DNA of 64,000 nucleotides, from contig JAFTPN010000082.1 in assembly GCA_017463245.1 (NCBI GenBank), positions 1 to 64,000 of the forward strand. Reading direction: 5' to 3'. The DNA is from Clostridia bacterium (GTDB lineage Bacteria; Bacillota; Clostridia; Christensenellales; Aristaeellaceae). A model generated the notes under the pieces. The model ran no database searches and had not been told where the DNA came from. It was given only the letters and a program-made list of their open reading frames with translations. A program made the position numbers and the translations under genes. Below, one piece after another: positions 24,102-32,366 of the stretch (position 1 is its first letter; each line of letters starts with the position of its first letter).

Positions 24102-24929
24102 TCATTCCGGCCGTTTCGCCTTGGGATATACCCCCAGCAGCCGCAGCTCGCGGGTATAGGGTTTGGCCGCCTCCATGGCGCGGTGCAGATGGGCGTGATC
24201 CATCATCCCCTCGAAGTCCGCGGAGAAGAAATAGGCGAAGGTGGTGTCCGGCAGCGGACGGCTCTCGATGCGGGACATGTTCAGCCCGCTTTCCGCAAAG
24301 GAGGCCAGCACCCGCACCAGGGCGCCCACCTCGTTGTTCACGGTGAAGATCACCGTGGCCTTGCCCGGCTCCGCCAGGGGCGTGTCGTCCATGGACAGAA
24401 TGAAGAACCGTGTGGTGTTCAGGTCAGAAGTCTGGATATTCCGCTTCAGGATGCTCAGCCCAAAGGCCTGCGCCGCTTCCTCGCTGGCGATGGCCGCAAA
24501 GGCCGTATCGCCCCGCTGCGCCACTTCGCGGGCGCTGATGGCCGTGTTGCCGGAGGGAATGATCTGCACGTTGGAAAGCGTAGCCAGAAACTCGTCGCAT
24601 TGCGCAATGGCCTGGGGGTGGGAGGAGATCTGCCGGATGTCCTCCATCTTTGCGCCCGGCACGCCCAGCAGCTGATGGCGCACCGCCTTCATGGTCTCCC
24701 CCACGATGTGCAGGGGCAGCTTTTCCAATATGGAATAGGTGGGCAGCACCGCCCCGGCAAAGGAGTTCTCCACCGGCAGCAGGGCATAGTCCGCCTTGCC
24801 GTCGATGGCCGCCTGGGCCGCCTCCGGGAAGGTGGCATAGCCCACGCATTCACCCTGGGGAAATGCCTCCTGCGCCGCAGCAGCCGAGAAACTCCCCTGG
24901 GTTCCGGGATAAGCAATCACCTGACGCAC
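24102..24929 (-). CDS. pheA: Prephenate dehydratase
   Basis: A 275-residue enzyme converting prephenate to phenylpyruvate, the committed step to phenylalanine. The catalytic domain shows AYPGTQGSFSAAAAQ at the start, VENSFAGAV and later NTTRFFIL with the conserved T-R-F. The C-terminal ACT domain has EVGALVRVLASFAESGLNMS and the phenylalanine-binding ESRP. There is no chorismate mutase domain, so that activity must be encoded elsewhere. The start is GTG 24929, with AAGGAG about nine bases upstream inside the aroC end; the genes overlap by 13 bases. Feedback inhibition by phenylalanine is expected from the ACT domain. Confidence 0.92.
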   Translation of the reverse strand: MRQVIAYPGTQGSFSAAAAQEAFPQGECVGYATFPEAAQAAIDGKADYALLPVENSFAGAVLPTYSILEKLPLHIVGETMKAVRHQLLGVPGAKMEDIRQISSHPQAIAQCDEFLATLSNVQIIPSGNTAISAREVAQRGDTAFAAIASEEAAQAFGLSILKRNIQTSDLNTTRFFILSMDDTPLAEPGKATVIFTVNNEVGALVRVLASFAESGLNMSRIESRPLPDTTFAYFFSADFEGMMDHAHLHRAMEAAKPYTRELRLLGVYPKAKRPE

Positions 24930-26005
24930 GCCTGACGCTCCTTCCACAATTCCATGATGCCAATGGCCGCCATGGCCTCCACCACCGGCACCGCCCGGGG
25001 CAGGATGCACGGATCGTGCCGGCCATGGATGTTCAGTTCCGCATTCTCCCCGGTTTTCAGGGAGACCGTCTGCTGGGTCTGCCCAATGGAGGGCGTTGCC
25101 CGCACCGCGCAGCGGAAGATCACCGGCATACCGTTGGTAATGCCGCCCTGCACGCCGCCGGAGTGATTGCTGGTGGTGACGATTTGACCTTCTTCCATGC
25201 GGAAGGGATCATTGGCCTGGCTGCCCAGCAGGCTGGCAAAGCCGAAGCCCTCGCCAAATTCAACGCCCTTCACCGCAGGCACCGAGAACAGCAAATGGCT
25301 CAGCACGCTTTCCACGCTGTCGAAGAAGGGCGCGCCCAGCCCGGCAGGCAGACCGTATACGCCGCACTCGATCACACCGCCGATGGAGTCCTGCGCCTGC
25401 AGCGCCTTGGTGGCTTCTGCTTCCATATCCGCGTCCAGACCGGGGCGCAGCACGGGCAGATGCATCTGCTTCAACTTGGCTGCGTCCACTTCCCCGCCGT
25501 CCATCAGGCTGTCGTCCACCACGCTGCCCAGGCGCTGGATGTGGCTCACAATGCGCACGCCCTGCTGCTCCAGCCATTGGCTGCACAGCGCACCCGCAAA
25601 CACGATGGGCGCCGTGAGCCGTCCGCTGAAATGCCCGCCACCACGCCAGTCCTCAAAGCCGTAGTAGCGCACATGGCCGGTGTAATCCGCATGGCCGGGG
25701 CGCAGAAGATCCACCCCGTCCCCGTAATCCTTGGAGCGGGTGTTGGTGTTGCGGATAATGGCGCAGATGGGCTGCCCCGTGGTGCGGCCATTCAGCACAC
25801 CGGAAAGGATCTCCGGCGCATCCGCCTCCTTGCGGGGGGTGGTGAGGCTGCTCTGCCCCGGAGCGCGGCGCTTCATCTCAGCCGCCACGCGCTCCATATC
25901 GATGGTCATGCCCGCAGGAAAGCCATCCATGGTGATGCCAATGGCCTCGCCATGGCTCTGCCCGAACAGGGACAGATGCAGGTACTGACCGAAGAAGCTG
26001 CTCAT
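24917..26005 (-). CDS. aroC: Chorismate synthase
   Basis: A 362-residue FMN-dependent enzyme that makes chorismate from EPSP. Signature regions are present: LFGQSHGEAIG at the N-terminus, RRAPGQSSLTTPRKE, HADYTGHVRYYGFEDWRGGG with the family's third signature, and GGVQGGITNG. The length is standard. The start ATG overlaps the aroA stop (ATGA, 26002-26005), so the two are translationally coupled. It is the second gene of the aroA-aroC-pheA operon. Confidence 0.95.
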   Translation of the reverse strand: MSSFFGQYLHLSLFGQSHGEAIGITMDGFPAGMTIDMERVAAEMKRRAPGQSSLTTPRKEADAPEILSGVLNGRTTGQPICAIIRNTNTRSKDYGDGVDLLRPGHADYTGHVRYYGFEDWRGGGHFSGRLTAPIVFAGALCSQWLEQQGVRIVSHIQRLGSVVDDSLMDGGEVDAAKLKQMHLPVLRPGLDADMEAEATKALQAQDSIGGVIECGVYGLPAGLGAPFFDSVESVLSHLLFSVPAVKGVEFGEGFGFASLLGSQANDPFRMEEGQIVTTSNHSGGVQGGITNGMPVIFRCAVRATPSIGQTQQTVSLKTGENAELNIHGRHDPCILPRAVPVVEAMAAIGIMELWKERQACVR

Positions 26006-27273
26006 TTCACAATGCCTCCCAGGGATTCATACACATTCAAGAATTCCGGCCAGGACTTGTTCAGGGCTTCCACGCCCTTCACGGTCACGGGCTCCTGGCA
26101 CACCGTGGCTGCCATGGCCGCCAGCATCACCATGCGGTGATCGTTGCAGCCGTCGATGGCCACGCCGCCCTTGAGCGTCTCCACGCCCTGGATGACCATA
26201 TCGTCGCCCTGCACCTGAGCGCAGCCACCCAGCCGGTTCAGGATGTCCACCGTGGCTGCCAGCCTGTCGCACTCCTTCAGCTTCAGGCGACCGCAGCCCG
26301 TCAGGCGGCTCTCGCCCTCTGCCAGCTGGCAGGTCAGCGCCAGGATGGGCGCAATGTCCGGGCAGTCGTGCATGTCCAGCACCGCGCCCCGGAGCTTTCC
26401 GCCCCTGGCCGCAATGCCGTTCTCATTCTCTTCGATCTTCGCCCCCAGCGCGGCCAGGTGCTTCAGCACCGCCTTGTCGCCCTGGGTGGTGCTGGCCGCC
26501 AGACCGCTGACGGTCACCTCATGCCCCAGCGCCCCAGCACAGAGCATCACCGCCGCCTGGGAATAGTCCCCGCTGAGCCGCCCGCTCTTGGCCTTGTAGG
26601 TCTGCCCGCCGGGGATCGTCCAGCTGAAGGGGCCGTTTTCCTTAACGGCAATGCCGCTGTCCCGCAGGGCTTCCAGCGTCATGTTGATGTACCCCACCGA
26701 TTCCACCGGCGGCAGCACCGTGAGGGTGGAATCGCCTTCCAGCAGCGGCAGGGCGAACAGCAGGCCGGACACAAACTGGCTGGACACATTGCCCGGCAAC
26801 ACATACTGCCCGGCCTCCATTTTGCCGGAAACAGTCAGTTCCGCCGCGCAGTCGGCGCCCACGCCCATGCGCCAGGTCACGCCCCGGGGAACGAACAGGT
26901 CGCGATACACCTCCATGGGACGCTGACCCAGCAGTCCATGCATCCGGAAGGTGGCCCCGCCCGCCAGGCACAGGGCGATGGGCACAAAGAAGCGCAGCGT
27001 GGAGCCGCTCTCGCCGCAGTCCAGCACAGGCAGCTTGTCCTTGCGGGGTGCACCGCCGCGGATGATCAGCGCCTCCCCCTCCTGGCGCACCTCGGCACCC
27101 AAGCCCTTCAGGCAGCGGCTGGTGGCCGCCATATCAGCCGAGGACATAAAGCCGTCCAGCCGGGTTTCCTCCATGGTCAGCCCCGCGCAGATCATCCTGC
27201 GGTGGGCTTCCGATTTGCTGGCCGGGGCGGCCATAATTCCCGCCAGCTTGGCGGGCATCAGAAATTTATCCAT
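26002..27273 (-). CDS. aroA: 3-phosphoshikimate 1-carboxyvinyltransferase (EPSP synthase)
   Basis: A 423-residue enzyme joining phosphoenolpyruvate and shikimate-3-phosphate. APASKSEAHRRMICAGL is the N-terminal S3P/PEP-binding loop, LDCGESGSTLRF follows, and KECDRLAAT and DHRMVMLAAMAA are the C-terminal signatures. The length is standard. Of two adjacent ATGs, 27273 is preferred because GGAG then lies five bases upstream; 27276 would leave only two. The region upstream to 27378 holds no promoter I can define. The operon makes phenylpyruvate from the shikimate pathway; earlier aro genes are not in the window. Confidence 0.94.
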   Translation of the reverse strand: MDKFLMPAKLAGIMAAPASKSEAHRRMICAGLTMEETRLDGFMSSADMAATSRCLKGLGAEVRQEGEALIIRGGAPRKDKLPVLDCGESGSTLRFFVPIALCLAGGATFRMHGLLGQRPMEVYRDLFVPRGVTWRMGVGADCAAELTVSGKMEAGQYVLPGNVSSQFVSGLLFALPLLEGDSTLTVLPPVESVGYINMTLEALRDSGIAVKENGPFSWTIPGGQTYKAKSGRLSGDYSQAAVMLCAGALGHEVTVSGLAASTTQGDKAVLKHLAALGAKIEENENGIAARGGKLRGAVLDMHDCPDIAPILALTCQLAEGESRLTGCGRLKLKECDRLAATVDILNRLGGCAQVQGDDMVIQGVETLKGGVAIDGCNDHRMVMLAAMAATVCQEPVTVKGVEALNKSWPEFLNVYESLGGIVK

Positions 27274-27378
27274 CATAACTCCATGCGCACCGTGAGCCGT
27301 GCGCTAATGATATTTTAGTGGGATTCCGCCAATAATGATACCATACTGCTGAATACAATGGTTGTTTTCTTCGTGTAC

Positions 27379-27415
27379 AAAAAAAGCTGCTCATCCACAC
27401 ACCGGATCAGCAGCT
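27379..27415 (-). terminator. Terminator after the membrane-protein gene
   Basis: Minus strand: AGCTGCTGATCC pairs with GGATGAGCAGCT (one mismatch) around a seven-base loop, then seven T bases. It ends the sdaAB-sdaAA-membrane protein operon before aroA. Confidence 0.88.
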
Positions 27416-27425
27416 GCTTCCCTTA

Positions 27426-28769
27426 TCATGCACTTTTTCTGTAAACCAGGCAGTATGGCACGCCTTTCCTGAGCACCAGCAGCGGCTCCACCTGATCCCT
27501 TTGCTTCCACATGGCTTTGCTCAGCCCGACGGAAACCATTTCGCCCTTCCACTCAATGTTGGCAAAGTAGTGAAACTCGTTAAGCACTTCGTAGTAAAAC
27601 GGCTTCTTTGATTTCACATAGCCCTTCACCCGAACCGGCACCGCCGTGAACTGTTTTGCCTGCACAGCATCGATGATCAGCCTGGCAATGGGTATCAGCA
27701 CCAGCGCGATAATGCCATACACACCCCGTATGCTCCGACGCTCTGCACGATTGGCCATGTAGTACCGCGCAGTTTTCAAAAGGCCATCGGAAAGGTTCTG
27801 CGCCTTTGAAGTGTTTTTGAGATACAGGCTGTACGCTTCCACCGCAACAACGGCGATGATCAGCGCACCCAGCAGGAGCGTTGCCCCTCTGCGGAGGATG
27901 TTGGCATAGACCTGCTTCCTTTCCTCCCGGCCAAGCAGTTCCCCGCTCTCCTCGCTGACCATCCGCGCTCTGAATGCATCCATCAGCAGCGCATAATTTT
28001 CTGTATGCCGATCAATGATCTGCGTGTTCGTTTCCTCAACACCGTTGCGGATACACTTCCACGTGATCTCGCAGCCGCAGGCATATTCCCTGATGCGGGT
28101 CACGCCCATCACCTTGCTGCAATACCCTTCAAAGGCTTTGCTGGTCAGCAGCCTTTCTGCAATGTGATATTGCTGGTTCAGCTTGAAGACCACTTCTGCC
28201 CGGGCAAGCTGCCGGGCACGGCCGAGGCCATGACCGCCGAGCAGAAACACCAGGGCATAGATCCACAGCGGGTACATTTTGATTTTCTCCACGCCGCGCA
28301 CGCTTTCCCGGATCAGCCTGCCCAGCGGGCCAAGACCCAGGTGCGTATAATACAAGCCCTGATCGCTGATCACATAATACAAGAACTTGTTGCCGACGCG
28401 GTTCCGCCTGGCATATCCCTTAATGCCCAGCACCACGCCCACGGATGCGGCCACCAGCACGAACAGACTGGCAAAGGCCTGCCATGTTCCCGCCTGAATC
28501 CTGTAATCCACCGATGCCGCAATGAGACTGTACAGGATGCTCCCTGCCGCAAGGGGCAGCACGCCTATCGCCAAAGCCTTCAGCAAAAACAGTATGGTGT
28601 GATGCTCGCCATCATCATATTGCGTGTCCCTGCAAATGATATTGCCCTCTTTGCCGGACAGGCTCTCCAGAAAGGCGTTTGCCTCCTCCTTCAGTCCATC
28701 CATGTCGGCATGGTTTATCTGTGCATCGTCCGCAATCATCCTCGCAGCATTCCCTTCCTTATTCTGCAT
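27426..28769 (-). CDS. Uncharacterised membrane protein in the serine dehydratase operon
   Basis: A 447-residue protein that I do not recognise. Residues about 60-80 and 90-115 form a pair of membrane segments, a third lies near 165-180, and a further pair near 285-305 and 340-365. Between them are long charged cytoplasmic-looking parts, with ECGCEITWKC-like cysteines around residue 230. The final 80 residues resemble a small beta domain. It starts at ATG 28769 inside the end of sdaAA (11-base overlap), so it is made from the same mRNA. Serine or threonine transport is tempting, but it looks like no known serine permease. Confidence 0.7.
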   Translation of the reverse strand: MQNKEGNAARMIADDAQINHADMDGLKEEANAFLESLSGKEGNIICRDTQYDDGEHHTILFLLKALAIGVLPLAAGSILYSLIAASVDYRIQAGTWQAFASLFVLVAASVGVVLGIKGYARRNRVGNKFLYYVISDQGLYYTHLGLGPLGRLIRESVRGVEKIKMYPLWIYALVFLLGGHGLGRARQLARAEVVFKLNQQYHIAERLLTSKAFEGYCSKVMGVTRIREYACGCEITWKCIRNGVEETNTQIIDRHTENYALLMDAFRARMVSEESGELLGREERKQVYANILRRGATLLLGALIIAVVAVEAYSLYLKNTSKAQNLSDGLLKTARYYMANRAERRSIRGVYGIIALVLIPIARLIIDAVQAKQFTAVPVRVKGYVKSKKPFYYEVLNEFHYFANIEWKGEMVSVGLSKAMWKQRDQVEPLLVLRKGVPYCLVYRKSA

Positions 28770-29622
28770 TCGCCCTCAGCCTTGCCCGCACGCTGGCGCA
28801 GGCAGCGCAGCCGCCCTCGCCGGTTTCCCGCAGAGAGGCAGGCAGCGCATCGCCCACTTCCTTCATGGCCAGCAGCACCTCATCCGGGGCGATAGGGCAG
28901 CGGATGCCGGAAAGCACCATGTCCGCCGCCGTGAAGGCCACGCCGCAGGAGCCCACATTGCGGTACACACAAGGAACTTCCACCAATCCGCCCACCGGAT
29001 CGCACACCAAACCCAGCAAGTTCATCATGGCAAAGGCCGCAGCATCGGCGCATTGCTGGGGGGTGCCGCCCTCCAGATAGGCCAGCGCCGCCGCCGCCAT
29101 GGACGCTGCGGAGCCGCACTCCGCCTGGCAGCCACCCTCCGCGCCGGAAATGCTGGCCTGGGTGGCAATGGACTGTCCCACCGCCGCCGCCACAAACAGG
29201 GCGTTGACGGCCTGCTCTTCCGTCACGTCGCTCTCTTCCATCATGGCCAGAATGGCGCCCGGCAGAATGCCGCAGGCGCCCGCCGTGGGTGCCGCCACGA
29301 TCTTCCCCATGCAGGCATTGCACTCCGCCGTGGCCATGGCATAGACCTCCGCCTTGCCCAGCAGACGGCCGCACAGGAGCCTGCCCTCCTGCAGGCGCTT
29401 CAGGAACAGCGCCGCCTGTCCGCCGCTGAGGCCGGACACCGAGCGCAGCTTTTCATTCAGGCCGCTCTGCACCGCCTCCTGCATGCAGCGCAGATGGCTG
29501 CGCATGGTGGCGCGCACGGCTTCCTCGGTCATGCCGGTCTCCTCGGCCTGCTGCTTCACAGCAGCGTCAGCCAGGCTGCCCTCCCCGGCCAGGTTCACCC
29601 ATTCACTCAATGTAAAGTCCAT
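28759..29622 (-). CDS. sdaAA: L-serine ammonia-lyase, iron-sulfur type, alpha subunit
   Basis: A 287-residue subunit of the clostridial two-subunit L-serine dehydratase, which makes pyruvate and ammonia. APTAGACGILPG, ISGAEGGCQAECGSA and LVCDPVGGLVEVPC are the conserved segments that hold the cysteines of the [4Fe-4S] cluster. ATG 29622 is the start because AAGGAGG lies eight bases upstream; its A overlaps the last base of the sdaAB stop (TGATG). The subunit order beta then alpha is the common Firmicutes one. The enzyme is oxygen sensitive, consistent with an anaerobe. Confidence 0.93.
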   Translation of the reverse strand: MDFTLSEWVNLAGEGSLADAAVKQQAEETGMTEEAVRATMRSHLRCMQEAVQSGLNEKLRSVSGLSGGQAALFLKRLQEGRLLCGRLLGKAEVYAMATAECNACMGKIVAAPTAGACGILPGAILAMMEESDVTEEQAVNALFVAAAVGQSIATQASISGAEGGCQAECGSAASMAAAALAYLEGGTPQQCADAAAFAMMNLLGLVCDPVGGLVEVPCVYRNVGSCGVAFTAADMVLSGIRCPIAPDEVLLAMKEVGDALPASLRETGEGGCAACASVRARLRANAE

Positions 29623-30287
29623 CAGCAAGGCCTCCTTTTCAGGAAGGTGACGTTCCGGATCGCCTTCATATGCCGCAGGCTTTCCAGCACATAGTCCTCC
29701 GGCGCGCCGTCCAATTCGATCACCATCATGGCGTCAGCACCCGCTTTGCGGCGGTACACCTGCATATTGGCAATGTTGATGCTCTGCCCAGCCAGCGCCC
29801 CGGTCACCGCGGCGATCACGCCCGGTGCATCCGTCTGGTGAATGATCAGCGTGTGCTCCTTGCCGGTAAAGTCCACGTTCAGGCCGTTCAGCTTGTGGAT
29901 CTCGATATTCCCCCCGCCCACCGAGGCAGCCTCCATGGTCAGCTCCTTGCCGGAAGTGCCCGTCAGCGTCAGCCGCACGGTGTTGGGATGCGCACCGCGG
30001 ATGTTCACCACGTCAAAGCACACCGCCATACCGCTTTCCTGCGCCAGGGTCAGGGAATCCCGCAGGCGGGGATCATCTACAGCCATGCCCATCAAACCGC
30101 CCACAATGGCGCGGTCGGTGCCGTGGCCGCGATACGTTTTGGCAAAGGAGCCGTGGAAGCCCACCTCCGCCTTGCATACGTCCTCATTCAAAAGCAGCCT
30201 CGCCGTAAGGCCGATGCGTGCCGCACCCGCCGTGTGGGAGCTGCTGGGGCCGATCATCACCGGCCCGATCAGGTCAAAAAGATCCAT
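29622..30287 (-). CDS. sdaAB: L-serine ammonia-lyase, iron-sulfur type, beta subunit
   Basis: A 221-residue subunit. MDLFDLIGPVMIGPSSSHTA is the family's invariant N-terminus, and a C-terminal ACT domain (IIHQTDAPGVIAAVTGALAG, with NIANMQVYR) is a likely serine-sensing module. ATG 30287 is chosen over upstream in-frame ATGs because it gives the conserved N-terminus and because the promoter at 30350-30322 would start transcription near 30315, after those alternatives begin. First gene of the sda operon. Confidence 0.93.
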   Translation of the reverse strand: MDLFDLIGPVMIGPSSSHTAGAARIGLTARLLLNEDVCKAEVGFHGSFAKTYRGHGTDRAIVGGLMGMAVDDPRLRDSLTLAQESGMAVCFDVVNIRGAHPNTVRLTLTGTSGKELTMEAASVGGGNIEIHKLNGLNVDFTGKEHTLIIHQTDAPGVIAAVTGALAGQSINIANMQVYRRKAGADAMMVIELDGAPEDYVLESLRHMKAIRNVTFLKRRPC

Positions 30288-30321
30288 CGATGCGTCATCC
30301 TTTGGGGTGAAAGTTTTCTTC

Positions 30322-30350
30322 ATTGTACATCCATCCGCCGCCCCGGTCAA
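30322..30350 (-). promoter_or_regulatory. SigA promoter of the sda operon
   Basis: Minus strand: TTGACC, a 17-base spacer, and TACAAT. The expected start near 30315 leaves a leader of about 28 bases. Confidence 0.82.
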
Positions 30351-30411
30351 GCGAAGGCGAACGGATTTTGTCTTTCTTGTCATCTTTGGGAAGAAAAATA
30401 CGATTTTTCCC

Positions 30412-30440
30412 TTGACGCACTACCATTTATATGGTATGAT
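30412..30440 (+). promoter_or_regulatory. SigA promoter of the iclR gene
   Basis: TTGACG at 30412-30417, a 17-base spacer, and TATGAT at 30435-30440. Inverted repeats lie both within the spacer and just downstream. Confidence 0.85.
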
Positions 30441-30476
30441 ATCTATGGTTTTGAACGGCGTTCATCATTATGAACG
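30421..30476. promoter_or_regulatory. Candidate operators for the IclR regulator
   Basis: Three inverted repeats crowd the promoter: TACCAT-TTAT-ATGGTA (30421-30436) in the spacer and -10, then TGAACG-G-CGTTCA (30452-30464), and CGTTCA-TCATTA-TGAACG (30459-30476), which shares the CGTTCA half with the previous one. The last reaches the ribosome binding site of iclR. Autoregulation is the simplest reading. Confidence 0.55.
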
Positions 30477-30486
30477 GAGGGGTGTT

Positions 30487-31245
30487 ATGACAGAAGCAGC
30501 CAACAGAACGCTTCAGCGTGGCCTGACCATTCTTGAGCTGCTCTCCGAGCATCCCCATGGCCTTGAGCTGCACGAGATCGCCAAGGAGCTCACCCTGCCC
30601 AAGTCCAGCGCCCATAACCTGATGCAAACGCTTTTGACCCTGCGCTATGTCCGTCTCACCCCTGCCAGCCGCTACCAGCTTACCCTGAAGACCTTCGAGG
30701 TAGGCGCGGCCGTTGTGCAGACCACCGACGTGACCCAGGTGCTCCGTCAATACATGCAGCAGGCCTTTGCCGACTGCAACGAAACCATGCACTGCGGCGT
30801 TCTTTCCGGCAAGGAAGTGCTTTACATCGACAAGATCGAAAGCACCCAGTCCATCCGCATGGCCAGCCATGTGGGCATCCGCATGCCCCTGTACGCCACC
30901 GCCATGGGCAAGGCCTTCCTGGCCGAAATGACCGACGATGAAGTCCGCGCCCTCTACCCTGAAGGCACGCTCCCTCCCCTCACCGCCCGCACCATTCCCG
31001 ATGTGGATGCGCTGCTCACCCAGCTGAGCGCCATCCGGCAGCGCGGCTGGGCGATGGAGGATCAGGAGAATGCCGAAAACGTGAGCTGCGTGGGTGTGGC
31101 CATCCTCGGCCGCGACGGACGTCCCGCCTATGCGCTGAGCATCTCCGCGCCCACCTTCCGCATGACGGAAGAGCGCCTGGAGACCTGCGGCGCACTTTTG
31201 CGGCGTGCCAAGCGCCGCATCGAGCGCGTGCTTCGCGCTCTGTAA
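30487..31245 (+). CDS. IclR-family transcriptional regulator
   Basis: A 252-residue regulator. The N-terminal winged helix is TLQRGLTILELLSEH followed by LHEIAKELTLPKSSAHNLMQ, and the ligand-binding domain has ATAMGKAFLAEM and AENVSCVGVAILGRDG, the conserved effector-pocket strand. ATG 30487 follows GGAGGGG. Because KDPG aldolase and KDG kinase genes lie directly downstream, a KdgR-like role sensing KDG or KDPG is likely. Candidate operators cover its own promoter, and a TTCCAATTGGAA palindrome sits just before the aldolase gene. Confidence 0.92.
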   Translation: MTEAANRTLQRGLTILELLSEHPHGLELHEIAKELTLPKSSAHNLMQTLLTLRYVRLTPASRYQLTLKTFEVGAAVVQTTDVTQVLRQYMQQAFADCNETMHCGVLSGKEVLYIDKIESTQSIRMASHVGIRMPLYATAMGKAFLAEMTDDEVRALYPEGTLPPLTARTIPDVDALLTQLSAIRQRGWAMEDQENAENVSCVGVAILGRDGRPAYALSISAPTFRMTEERLETCGALLRRAKRRIERVLRAL

Positions 31246-31251
31246 CCCTGT

Positions 31252-31263
31252 TTCCAATTGGAA
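31252..31263. promoter_or_regulatory. Palindrome TTCCAATTGGAA before the KDPG aldolase gene
   Basis: A perfect 12-bp palindrome six bases after the iclR stop and 27 bases before the aldolase ATG. Its shape fits IclR-type half-sites, but it differs from the TGAACG repeats upstream of iclR. No clear -35/-10 pair accompanies it. Confidence 0.4.
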
Positions 31264-31290
31264 TCGACATAGAAGAAAGGACGAGAGATC

Positions 31291-32247
31291 ATGGAATTCT
31301 TGGAGAAACTTTCCCTGGCCGGTCTGGTTCCCGTTATTGCCATCAACGATGCTGAGGATGCTGTGCCGCTGTGCAAGGCCCTGGCCGATGGCGGTCTCCC
31401 CGTGGCTGAGATCACCTTCCGTACCGCCGCTGCCGAGGAATCCATCCGCCGCGTGCACGAGGCGCTGCCCAATGTGCTGCTGTGCGCTGGCACCGTGCTG
31501 ACCACCGAGCAGGTGGATCGCGCCGTGAACGCCGGTGCTGCCGCCATCGTGTCCCCCGGTCTGAACCCCGAGGTGGTGAAGTACTGCACCTCCAAGAACA
31601 TCCCGATCTGCCCCGGCACCGGCAACCCCTCTGATATCGAGGTCGCCCTGTCCCTGGGTCTGAAGGCCGTGAAGTTCTTCCCCGCCGAGCCTCTGGGCGG
31701 CCTGAAGCTGATCAAGGCCATGGCTGCTCCCTACGGCGCTGTGAAGTTCATGCCCACCGGCGGCATCAACGAGAAGAACATGCTGGACTACCTGGCCTTC
31801 GACAAGATCCTGTGCTGCGGCGGCTCCTGGATGGTTCCCGCCGACGCCGTTGCCGCCAAGGACTGGAACCGCATCACCGAGCTGACCCGCTCCGCCGTGA
31901 ACGCCATGCTGGGCTTCGAGCTGCGCCACGTGGGCATCAACACCCCCGATGCCGAGGCTTCCATGGCTGAATGCCGCAAGCTGTCCGCCCTGCTGAACTG
32001 GCCCATCAAGGAGGGCAACTCCTCCAACTTCGTTGGCACCGGCATCGAGGTCAACAAGTACATGGGTCGCGGCAAGAACGGCCACATCGCCATCGGCACC
32101 AACAGCGTGAAGCGCGCTAAGTGGCACCTGGAGCAGCGCGGCTTCAAGTTCATCGAGGATTCCGCCGTCGTGAAGAACGGCAAGCTCATCGCCATCTACC
32201 TCGAAGACGAAATCGGCGGCTTCGCCTGCCACCTGGTGCAGAAGTAA
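31291..32247 (+). CDS. KDPG aldolase with C-terminal VOC/glyoxalase-like domain
   Basis: A 318-residue protein, about 100 residues longer than classical KDPG/KHG aldolase. Residues 1-205 are the aldolase: catalytic E40 and R44 in AEITFRT, the phosphate-binding CAGTVLTTEQ, and the Schiff-base lysine K128 in KAVKFFPAEPLGG, followed by MPTGGIN. Residues about 210-318 look like a vicinal-oxygen-chelate domain: ELRHVGINTPD, then GHIAIGTNSVKRAKWHLEQ and a final IGGFACHLVQK strand. The aldolase splits KDPG into pyruvate and glyceraldehyde-3-phosphate. Whether the extra domain binds a metal or a ligand is unknown. It precedes KDG kinase. Confidence 0.9.
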   Translation: MEFLEKLSLAGLVPVIAINDAEDAVPLCKALADGGLPVAEITFRTAAAEESIRRVHEALPNVLLCAGTVLTTEQVDRAVNAGAAAIVSPGLNPEVVKYCTSKNIPICPGTGNPSDIEVALSLGLKAVKFFPAEPLGGLKLIKAMAAPYGAVKFMPTGGINEKNMLDYLAFDKILCCGGSWMVPADAVAAKDWNRITELTRSAVNAMLGFELRHVGINTPDAEASMAECRKLSALLNWPIKEGNSSNFVGTGIEVNKYMGRGKNGHIAIGTNSVKRAKWHLEQRGFKFIEDSAVVKNGKLIAIYLEDEIGGFACHLVQK

Positions 32248-32274
32248 CAGATACCAAGAAGTGCGGCCGAAGGA

Positions 32275-32319
32275 GTGCAGAGGGCGATCGGAAAGCCCTC
32301 TGCACGCGCCCGCAGGCGC
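32275..32319 (+). other. Two stem-loops between the aldolase and kinase genes
   Basis: GTGCAGAGGGC/GCCCTCTGCAC (32275-32305, 11 bp, nine-base loop) and GCGCC-CGCA-GGCGC (32306-32319). No T run follows, so these are more likely mRNA processing or stability elements than terminators. Confidence 0.65.
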
Positions 32320-32366
32320 GGAATCCTTTTGATTTGACTAAACTTGATTGCAAGGAGGAATTACCA

